Assembly (NCBI RefSeq): GCF_024129865.1
Contig: NZ_JAMYFE010000068.1
Span: 1 to 64,000, forward strand
Direction of reading: 5' to 3'
Length of the DNA: 64,000 bases
Source: Stieleria tagensis
GTDB taxonomy: Bacteria; Planctomycetota; Planctomycetia; Pirellulales; Pirellulaceae
The translations under genes were made by a program, and so were the position numbers. Positions within the stretch are counted from its first letter, which is position 1. The number at the start of each line of letters is the position of its first letter. The notes beneath the pieces were generated by a model, which had not been told where the DNA came from, did not search any database, and worked only from the letters and a program-made list of their open reading frames with translations. This document shows, in pieces, positions 57,227-64,000 of this stretch.

Positions 57227-57414
57227 AGTCGCCAAGCGGTGCGCTTGCGAGATGCTGAGTGATTTTCTTGAAGACGTGTCGGGTAAATCGTGGTGACTGG
57301 GCGAGAGATTTGCTAGTCCCCGAAATGGCTCCTTTCCGGTACGGTTTGAGATGATCGGTGAGTCACATGTTGAATTCTGGGTTTTGAAATTGATAAAATA
57401 AGAACGTTAATTTA

Positions 57415-59550
57415 GTGAAACAGATTTTACAAAATTTGGGTAGCGGCGAAACGTTGCTTGCTGACGTGCCCTGTCCGCGGCGCCCGTCCGGCGCTGTGCT
57501 GATTCAGAGTTCTCGGTCGCTGGTGTCGCTTGGCACCGAGAAGATGCTGATTGATTTTGGCAAGGGAAGCTACCTCGCCAAAGCTCGTTCGCAGCCGGAC
57601 AAGGTCAAGCAGGTTTTGCAGAAGGTCAAGACCGACGGGTTGTGGACGACGGTCGATGCGGTTCGTGCAAAATTGGATGCGCCGATCCCGCTGGGATATT
57701 GCAATGTCGGCAAAGTCGTCGAAGCAGGACGTGATTCCTGCTTTGCGGTTGGGGATCGTGTCATCAGTAACGGACCCCACGCCGAAATGGTTAGCGTGCC
57801 AGAGAATTTGGTTGCTAAAATTCCGGCGGGTGTTTCGGACGAAGCCGCTGCCTATACGGTTGTCTCGGCTATCGGACTGCAGGGAATTCGATTGCTGCAG
57901 CCGACCCTTGGGGAACGCATTGTGGTGAGCGGCCTGGGGCTGATCGGTCTGTTGACGGTCCAAATGTTGCGCGCCCACGGGTGCGAGGTGATGGGGATTG
58001 ATTTTGATGCCAAGAAATTGGCGCTCGCCAAATCGTTTGGTGCAACAACGGTCGACTTGTCGGCTGGCGAAGATCCGGTCCGGGCCGCGGATCATTGGAG
58101 TGGTGGACAGGGCGTCGATGGCGTCATCGTCACGGCATCAACCAAGAGTGACGAATTGATTCACCAGGCGGCAACGATGTGTCGCAAGCGTGGGCGAATT
58201 GTATTGGTCGGTGTCATCGGGCTGAATCTACGACGTGCTGATTTCTACGAGAAAGAGCTGTCGTTTCAGGTGTCTTGTTCCTATGGTCCCGGGCGCTATG
58301 ACCCGAATTACGAAAAACTCGGTTTGGATTATCCGATCGGATTCGTTCGCTGGACGGAAAAGCGAAATTTCGAAGCGGTTTTGCAGCTGATCGCTGATGG
58401 GAAGATTCTCACCGATGCCCTGACCACACACCGGTTTGCGTTTGACAACGCGTTGGACGGTTATCAGGCACTGCAAGAACACGGTGCCATGGGGATTGTT
58501 TTGGAGTATCCCGATACAGAGCGTGTTGAAACTCGGTCGCGGACGCTGCAGGTGCATCCGACCTCGCAGGAGATTGGCACGCAAGCGGATTGCCCGTCGG
58601 TTGCATTCATCGGTGCCGGAGGATTCACGACGCGGATGCTGTTGCCATTGTTGCCCATCAAAGGCTTGGTTCGACATTCGATCGTCAGTGGCACCGGAGT
58701 CTCCGCAGCGCACGCTGCCAAGAAGTTTGGGTTCGCCGCGTGTGGTACGGACTCTGACGCTGCATTTGCTGACCCTGATGTGGATGCCGTGTTTATTACG
58801 ACGCCACACAACACCCATGCGGCGATGGTTCAACAGGCACTGTGTGCCGGCAAGCATGTCTTCGTCGAGAAGCCGCTGGCAATGGACCGGCAGCAGTTAG
58901 ACGGAGTTAGCAAGGTTCTGGATGAACAGTCAGGCCAGCGGTTGATGATTGGTTTCAACCGTCGCTTTTCGCCTCACACGGTGGCTTTGAAGAAATGGGT
59001 GTCTGCCGGCGACGCTTCGATGGCGATTGTAATGACGGTGAATGCCGGAGAGATTCCGGCGGATCACTGGACGCAGGATCTGGGGGTGGGCGGGGGACGA
59101 ATCATTGGTGAGGCCTGTCACTTCATCGATTTAGCACGCTTTATCGCCGGCAGTTCGATCGAGTCGATTGTGGCGACCGCGATGCGAGGCGGCGATGGTC
59201 GGTTGGGAGACTGTGTGGCAATCCAGATATCGTTTGCCAATGGTTCGATTGCGACGATTCACTATTTGGCCAATGGGAACAAAGCGTTTCCCAAAGAGCG
59301 CGTGGAAGTGTTCTCTGGCGGCAAAGTGTTCGTGATCGACAACTTTCGCCGCACCTATGTGATCGGCGACAAGCGGTCGCTGAAAACCCGCAGTCAGGAC
59401 AAGGGGCATGCGGCAGAGATCGAAGTCTTTCTGCAGACCGCCTGTCGCGAGGGCGGTTGGCCGATTCCGCGAGAGGAGCTATTCGAGGTTTCTTTGGCCA
59501 CGATTGAAGCTCACGAAATGGTCAGAGAGCAACTTGCTGGTTTTGAATGA
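57415..59550 (+). CDS. Fused zinc-type dehydrogenase / Gfo-Idh-MocA oxidoreductase
   Basis: The 711-residue protein joins a medium-chain dehydrogenase-like domain (about residues 1-365: SLGTEKMLIDFGKGSYLAKA, PLGYCNVGKVVEAG, VVSGLGLIGLLTVQMLRAHG) to a Gfo/Idh/MocA domain (about 395-711: VAFIGAGGFTTRMLLPLL, AGKHVFVEKPLAMD with the EKP motif, GFNRRFSPHTV). Such bi-domain proteins are regular members of polysaccharide loci beside a GT4 and a heparinase-like gene, as here. The substrate is unknown, perhaps a nucleotide sugar. The start is GTG. Composition returns to GC-rich here. Confidence 0.9.
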   Translation: MKQILQNLGSGETLLADVPCPRRPSGAVLIQSSRSLVSLGTEKMLIDFGKGSYLAKARSQPDKVKQVLQKVKTDGLWTTVDAVRAKLDAPIPLGYCNVGKVVEAGRDSCFAVGDRVISNGPHAEMVSVPENLVAKIPAGVSDEAAAYTVVSAIGLQGIRLLQPTLGERIVVSGLGLIGLLTVQMLRAHGCEVMGIDFDAKKLALAKSFGATTVDLSAGEDPVRAADHWSGGQGVDGVIVTASTKSDELIHQAATMCRKRGRIVLVGVIGLNLRRADFYEKELSFQVSCSYGPGRYDPNYEKLGLDYPIGFVRWTEKRNFEAVLQLIADGKILTDALTTHRFAFDNALDGYQALQEHGAMGIVLEYPDTERVETRSRTLQVHPTSQEIGTQADCPSVAFIGAGGFTTRMLLPLLPIKGLVRHSIVSGTGVSAAHAAKKFGFAACGTDSDAAFADPDVDAVFITTPHNTHAAMVQQALCAGKHVFVEKPLAMDRQQLDGVSKVLDEQSGQRLMIGFNRRFSPHTVALKKWVSAGDASMAIVMTVNAGEIPADHWTQDLGVGGGRIIGEACHFIDLARFIAGSSIESIVATAMRGGDGRLGDCVAIQISFANGSIATIHYLANGNKAFPKERVEVFSGGKVFVIDNFRRTYVIGDKRSLKTRSQDKGHAAEIEVFLQTACREGGWPIPREELFEVSLATIEAHEMVREQLAGFE

Positions 59551-59821
59551 ATCTGCAGTTTGATCGCTGGAAAATCCGCGTTACGACTCATCGGGATGTT
59601 TGCAACGATTTCGGGTTTTCCGAATCATTGTCCATCTAATCCCTATCATCGCCAGAGTCTTCCGCAACTGAATTGTTGTAGGAAGCAATCACTCGATGAA
59701 AATCATCCCTGCCAATCTGAATGGACGACGGGAATGATCCACGGTGTCCGTTGGTCTGGTATTGCTGACGGGGACTGCAAGCCTCGGCCATGGTTCTGCT
59801 CCTCTAATTGACTGTTGCGCT
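59551..59821. other. Gap upstream of the glycosyltransferase gene
   Basis: These 271 bp contain no repeats, hairpins or convincing gene. The open frame extending the downstream glycosyltransferase to 59744 has no homology-like content before the GTG at 59822. Confidence 0.4.
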
Positions 59822-61141
59822 GTGAAGATTGTTTTTTTTTCGCACTACTACTCGCCGGAGGGGAATGCGCCGGCATCGCGGACGTCGGAACATTGCTCGC
59901 GATGGGTGAAACAGCCTGGGGTTGAGCAGGTGACGGTGATCACTTGCGCGCCGAATGTGCCTGAGGGCAAAGTTTATTCGGGCTATCGCAACCGGTTGTG
60001 GCCACAGCGTGAGACGATTGACGGGGTGGATGTCATTCGTGTTTGGACGTACTTGCGGCCGAATCCCAGTCGTGGCGGTTTGATCATCAATTACGTGTCG
60101 TATTTGATGTCAGCCCTATTTGCGTTCGTTTTTCTGGTGCGGCGGCCCAATGTCATTGTCGCAACCACGCCGCAGTTCTTTTGTGGCATCGCCGGTGTGC
60201 TGGCCAGTTGGCTGAAGTGGCGACCACTGGTCTTGGAGGTCCGTGACATTTGGCCCGAGTCAATTGTTACGGTCGGCGCGATTCGGCGGGGGCTATTGAT
60301 TCGTGTGCTGGAACGGATGGAGCGTTGGATGTATCGCAGCGCCAGCCAGATCGTCGCCGTGGGGCCTGGGTACCGGGACAACATCTTGTCGAAAGTCGAT
60401 GTCGCCGATCGGATCTCGATCGTGACCAACGGCGTGGATCCGATGAAGTTTGTCCCAGATGAGGATGAGCATTCCTTTGCCGCTGAATATCAGCTGGGCG
60501 ATCGATTCGTATGTTCTTACATCGGTACGGTCGGTCGGGCCCATGGATTGGACGTCGTCGTGCGAGCAGCGGAGCGACTGCGTCAGCAGCGTCGCAAGGA
60601 CATCGTGTTGATGATCGTCGGTGGCGGTGCCCAGCTGGATCAGATGCGGCAGAGCGTTGCTGATCAGGGGCTAGGCGACTGGATCGTATTGACCGGGCGG
60701 TTGCCAAAAACACAAATGCCCCATGCTCTGGCGGCCTCCGACGTCTGCTTGGTGCATCTAAGCAAAGTGGATTTGTTCGAACACGTGATCCCGTCCAAGA
60801 TTTTTGAAACCATGGCGATGCAGCGACCGATCATCATGGGCGTCCGTGGTCGTGCACGTGACATCGTATTGTCGGCCAACAGCGGCGTCGCCATGGAGCC
60901 GGAAAATGACCAGCAGTTGGTCGAGATTCTGCAGTCGATGGCGGGTGACCGCGAAACGGTGCAGCAAATGGGCCACAACGGTCGACAGTTTGTGATTGAC
61001 CATTTCAACCGCGACGTCCTGGCGGTTGACATGTTGGAGATCGTTCGTCGTACCGCTGCCAAGGAAACGTTTTGTTATCCCGATCGGAATTGGGATGTTA
61101 TGGGGGCGTGCGAGAATGCGGTCGAAGCGGGGCGGCGGTGA
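59822..61141 (+). CDS. Family 4 glycosyltransferase (WbuB-like)
   Basis: The protein of about 439 residues has an N-terminus typical of the WbuB/L-fucosamine transferase group (KIVFFSHYYSPEGNAPASRT), a hydrophobic stretch (MSALFAFVFLVRRPNVIVAT), LVLEVRDIWPESIV, and a GT4 C-terminal domain with VCSYIGTVGRAHGLDVVVRA and SKIFETMAMQRPIIMGV. I place the start at the GTG at 59822 because the conserved sequence begins there. It forms a unit with the fused oxidoreductase and the heparinase-like gene. Confidence 0.9.
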   Translation: MKIVFFSHYYSPEGNAPASRTSEHCSRWVKQPGVEQVTVITCAPNVPEGKVYSGYRNRLWPQRETIDGVDVIRVWTYLRPNPSRGGLIINYVSYLMSALFAFVFLVRRPNVIVATTPQFFCGIAGVLASWLKWRPLVLEVRDIWPESIVTVGAIRRGLLIRVLERMERWMYRSASQIVAVGPGYRDNILSKVDVADRISIVTNGVDPMKFVPDEDEHSFAAEYQLGDRFVCSYIGTVGRAHGLDVVVRAAERLRQQRRKDIVLMIVGGGAQLDQMRQSVADQGLGDWIVLTGRLPKTQMPHALAASDVCLVHLSKVDLFEHVIPSKIFETMAMQRPIIMGVRGRARDIVLSANSGVAMEPENDQQLVEILQSMAGDRETVQQMGHNGRQFVIDHFNRDVLAVDMLEIVRRTAAKETFCYPDRNWDVMGACENAVEAGRR

Positions 61142-61183
61142 GTTCAATGCCGCCAGGTTGCACCTGGCCTACTGGGGAGTGTG

Positions 61184-63082
61184 ATGGGGGATTCTAATCG
61201 GCTACGTCTTTCGCGCTCGGTTGCGCTGATTCGTTATCACCGGCCGGGGCAGTTTGTTTGGCGGAGCTACCGAGTTTTTCAACGTCAGCTGCGTCGACGG
61301 ATGCCCGAGCGGTTGGTGTTTGTACCGCGACGAACGATCGCCAGTTGGAAACTCGGTGCCGACGTGGTGTGCCGGCAGATTGCCGAGCGACGACGATTTC
61401 TTTGGCCAGAGCGTTCCAGTGACGCAGCGAAGATTGCTGAGGGACGCTTCACTTTCTTGAACCAGACGCTCGATCTGAATGTGGATTCCGGCGACGGTGG
61501 TCAACGTCTCGATTGGAATCCCGATGCGCCTCGGTTGTGGCGGTTTCACTTGCATTGCCAGGAAGACCTGCTGGAACTGGCGGAGACCAAAGGGGCCGAC
61601 GCGGCCTATCAATTGATCGCGTCTTGGTTGGCGGAACCTAGGAATCAGTTCCCGACGCGTGATGCCGACGCTTGGCATCCATTCTGTCTCTCCCGGCGAC
61701 TGCCTGTTTGGCTATCGTTGGCCAGCGTTGCGGAACCACCGCTCGAAATTGCCGGCGTATTTTGGGCCAGTGTTGCTGATCAGGTGAGTTGGCTGCGCAG
61801 AAATTGTGAATGGGATCTGGGCGGCAATCATTTGCTGGAGAATCTGACGGCGCTGTATTTGGCCGATAGTTTTTTAGAATTCCATGCCTACACCGGTCCC
61901 CGCGGTTCAATCGATCTGTCGCAGACGGGAATGCCCAAATCAAATTCCATTGAACGGACCGAACGGCTATTGCTGGAACAATTGGACGAGCAAATTCTGG
62001 AGACAGGCGAGCATTTTGAACGGACGCCGACCTACCATGCTTTGATGCTGGTGTGTGTGTTGCAGTGTATCGAAGCCGCGGATTTGAATGGCAGCGGCCA
62101 GCGTGATCGATTGATCCGGGCGGCGAGCCGGATGAATTTGTTTGCCAAGTATCTGCGGCAGGCCAATGGCAGGTTTCCCTTGTTGTCGGATTCGGTTCAG
62201 GACGAGACACCGGACCTGGACAAATTACTCGCTTGGGCTGATACCGCATGGGATCCGAGCATCACCAATACTCCGACACTGGACTATTGGACCTGCTTGT
62301 CTGGCGACGGGGATCGGTTGTTGTTCGACACCGGCCCATTGGCTTGTGATCACCTGCCGGCTCATGGGCATGCCGATCTATTGCAAATCACGGCGACGAT
62401 CGGCGGACGAGAAGCGATCGTTGACACCGGGAATTTTGAATACTCGCCGACTCCGATGCGTCAACGCTGTCGATCCACCGCTGCCCACAACGTGTTGCAG
62501 TTAGGGGACCAGGAGCAGTGTGATCTCTGGTCGAGTTTTCGCATGGGGCGGCGCGGCCATCCGGTATGGCGGCAAACCGGGCATGCCGAAGACTATTCCT
62601 GGTGCGCAGCGGCGCACAATGCGTATGGATGTTTGGTGGGCCGAGTCGTGATTTCGCATCGTCGGTGTTGGAATGTGATTGACTGGTTCCGCAAGGCGCC
62701 CGAGCCGGTGATCCCGACGTCACGATTGCATTGGCACCCGGATTGGAAGTTGGAGATGACGGAAGTTGACAATGTGGTTTTGGTCACACATTCAGAGCAG
62801 CCAAAAATGCCAGCGTTGGTGCAGTGCATTGGAATGGGCAATCAAGCGATCCTCGACTCGAGTGTTTTCTGCCCCAACTTCGGCGAGCGTTTTGCGAATC
62901 AAGTGTTGGTGAATCGTTCCGGGCCGGCGACCGACGGTTGGCTTGGCTTTCGCGTGTCTCGCCACCCGATCGAGACACCCGTCCCGTTGACGTTTGACCT
63001 GTTTCCCAAGCATCTGGAATTCGTCTTGGACAAGCGAGACCGAATCAAGTTGTCATTGAAAGACGGATTCGTGATGCAGTGA
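61184..63082 (+). CDS. Heparinase II/III-family (alginate lyase-like) protein
   Basis: The protein of about 632 residues has an alpha-helical toroid N-terminal half (RLWRFHLHCQEDLLELAETK, NCEWDLGGNHLLENLTALYL) and a beta-sheet C-terminal Hepar_II_III domain with the catalytic-type HLPAHGHADLLQITATIGG and STAAHNVLQLGDQEQCD blocks. Such enzymes cleave uronic-acid polysaccharides by elimination; in polymer loci they may trim or turn over the product. This fits the presence of ugd. No signal peptide is evident. The start is GTG 61181 or ATG 61184. Confidence 0.85.
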   Translation: MGDSNRLRLSRSVALIRYHRPGQFVWRSYRVFQRQLRRRMPERLVFVPRRTIASWKLGADVVCRQIAERRRFLWPERSSDAAKIAEGRFTFLNQTLDLNVDSGDGGQRLDWNPDAPRLWRFHLHCQEDLLELAETKGADAAYQLIASWLAEPRNQFPTRDADAWHPFCLSRRLPVWLSLASVAEPPLEIAGVFWASVADQVSWLRRNCEWDLGGNHLLENLTALYLADSFLEFHAYTGPRGSIDLSQTGMPKSNSIERTERLLLEQLDEQILETGEHFERTPTYHALMLVCVLQCIEAADLNGSGQRDRLIRAASRMNLFAKYLRQANGRFPLLSDSVQDETPDLDKLLAWADTAWDPSITNTPTLDYWTCLSGDGDRLLFDTGPLACDHLPAHGHADLLQITATIGGREAIVDTGNFEYSPTPMRQRCRSTAAHNVLQLGDQEQCDLWSSFRMGRRGHPVWRQTGHAEDYSWCAAAHNAYGCLVGRVVISHRRCWNVIDWFRKAPEPVIPTSRLHWHPDWKLEMTEVDNVVLVTHSEQPKMPALVQCIGMGNQAILDSSVFCPNFGERFANQVLVNRSGPATDGWLGFRVSRHPIETPVPLTFDLFPKHLEFVLDKRDRIKLSLKDGFVMQ

Positions 63083-63312
63083 TGAAGCGGTGTGTTGGTA
63101 GCTGATCCCGCCAGGGTTCAGACCAAGCGCAACTCGACCGTTTTAACTGGACTCCGGTTAGCTCGTCTCGCCGTGCCGACCGACTGAACCCTGGCGGGAT
63201 CAGCTACGAAGTCACCCTTGCTGCGATCGGGGTTGAAAGCTTTCTGAACCCTGGCGGGATCAGCTACGAAGACACCTCGTGTGTCGGCGATCTCGTGGGT
63301 AGTGGAGGCCGG
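63083..63312. repeat. Intergenic inverted and direct repeats
   Basis: A 24-bp perfect inverted repeat (63098-63121 and 63184-63207, beginning GTAGCTGATCCCGCCAGG) is followed by a further direct copy at 63244-63267. It is the same family as the leading repeat at 37810-37862. It lies between convergent genes (heparinase-like, rightward; mog, leftward) and could act as a bidirectional terminator. Confidence 0.85.
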
Positions 63313-63876
63313 TCACTGGGGTGGACGGAAGGCTTGGATGCGGGCAGGGTTGGTTTCTAGGCGTGGACCGTTCATTAGGTCGATGCAGTAGGGGACCGCT
63401 GGAAAGACGGCGTCCAGGCATTCGGCAATGGCTTTGGGTTTGCCCGGCAGGTTGATGATCAGGCTGTCGCCCAATAAGCCGGCGGTCTGTCGTGAAAGAA
63501 TCGCCGTGGCGACTTTCTCTAGCGAGACTTTACGCATTAGTTCACCGAAGCCGGGCATCATGCGGTCACAAACGGCCTCGGTTGCCTCTGGCGTGACGTC
63601 GCGTTTTGACGGACCGGTTCCGCCGGTCGTGACCACTAAACAGCATTGCTGTTGTTGGCACAGTTCGCGCAGCGTCCGCTCGATGGTTTCTCGGTCGTCC
63701 GGGATGATGCGGGCAATGGGCTGCCAATTCGACGTCAGCACTTCATCGAGATAGGAGTGGATCGCGGGGCCGCCACGGTCTTCGTATTCGCCGCGACTGG
63801 CGCGGTCGGAGACCGTGACGATACCGATTCTCGCAATCGAATCGCTCGATTGATCGTGGGTGGGGGGGTGATTCAC
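63313..63876 (-). CDS. mog: Molybdopterin adenylyltransferase (MogA/MoaB family)
   Basis: The 187-residue protein adenylylates molybdopterin before molybdenum insertion. It has IGIVTVSDRASRGEYEDRGG at the start, the MoCF-binding signature VVTTGGTGPSKRDVTPEATE, and LIINLPGKPKAIAECLDAVF. The GTG start overlaps the stop of the upstream gene by 4 bp (GTGA). No other molybdenum cofactor gene is in the window. Confidence 0.92.
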   Translation of the reverse strand: MNHPPTHDQSSDSIARIGIVTVSDRASRGEYEDRGGPAIHSYLDEVLTSNWQPIARIIPDDRETIERTLRELCQQQQCCLVVTTGGTGPSKRDVTPEATEAVCDRMMPGFGELMRKVSLEKVATAILSRQTAGLLGDSLIINLPGKPKAIAECLDAVFPAVPYCIDLMNGPRLETNPARIQAFRPPQ

Positions 63877-64000
63877 TTCCAGTCCAATCCGTCATGTAGC
63901 TGATTCAGACACTGTGCGTCACCCTCGCGCACGACCAGCATGTCTTCGACACGCACGCCGCCGTCGTTTCGCCCGTACAGTCCCGGTTCGATTGTGAAGA
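63873..64000 (-). CDS. M24-family metallopeptidase (aminopeptidase P-like), 3' end only
   Basis: Only the last 40 or so codons are inside the window. The translation on the minus strand begins FTIEPGLYGRNDGGVRVEDM, the C-terminal metal-binding motif of Xaa-Pro aminopeptidases (the Glu residues of IEPGLY and VRVEDM are metal ligands in this family), and ends LHDGLDWK. It is translationally coupled to mog. Confidence 0.85.
   Translation of the reverse strand, partial: FTIEPGLYGRNDGGVRVEDMLVVREGDAQCLNQLHDGLDWK

Overview
The window looks like chromosomal DNA of a planctomycete, most likely a member of the Pirellulaceae (inference). Reasons: moderately GC-rich DNA with many GTG and TTG starts, a twin-arginine Gfo/Idh oxidoreductase beside an ECF sigma factor, a divergent EF-G split from rpsL-rpsG by a terminator, Cys-rich lipoproteins in the exopolysaccharide locus, and several families of palindromic intergenic repeats. 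No marker in the window fixes the species.

Layout. 1-4.4 kb: Gfo/Idh oxidoreductase and ECF sigma factor (minus strand), then a degenerate-HD/PAS/GGDEF signalling protein. 4.65-15.9 kb: an integrated element of about 11.2 kb, bounded by a 41-bp direct repeat that is the 5' half of a tRNA-Ser(UGA) gene. All its genes read leftwards: tyrosine integrase, a small unknown protein, an excisionase-like HTH protein, an AEP-type primase, a RepA-like helicase, a cluster of palindromic iteron-like sites, small proteins, a coiled-coil protein and an HK97-type major capsid protein. At the far left end is an AT-richer three-gene cargo operon that includes a PIN-like protein. No portal, terminase, protease or tail gene is visible, so it looks like a capsid-encoding satellite or phage-derived island rather than a complete prophage. 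16-31 kb: housekeeping genes (scpB, a nucleoside transporter, carB, an NtrC-type regulator, fusA, rpsG, rpsL, tsaD, a methyltransferase, pabB, tRNA-Lys).

31-63 kb: a large exopolysaccharide/O-antigen locus. It holds a Wza-like export lipoprotein and a Cys-rich lipoprotein (minus strand), a polyprenyl-phosphate sugar-1-phosphate transferase with a 12-G tract inside its coding sequence, a NusG/RfaH-like antiterminator, UDP-glucose dehydrogenase, and the GDP-fucose pathway (gmd and fcl). Then come two O-antigen ligase/polymerase-type membrane proteins, a flippase, five glycosyltransferases, four methyl- or acetyltransferases, an alpha/alpha-toroid protein, a fused dehydrogenase/Gfo-Idh protein and a heparinase II/III-type lyase. 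The stretch from about 43.9 to 57.2 kb is visibly AT-richer than its surroundings and was probably acquired or exchanged as a cassette. The window ends with mog and the 3' end of an M24 aminopeptidase gene.

The most unusual features are the capsid-encoding replicative island with reversed tRNA polarity (it supplies the 5' half and promoter of the tRNA), its unassigned cargo operon, the poly-G tract in the priming transferase, and a palindromic repeat that supplies the final Gln codon and stop codon of three separate genes.
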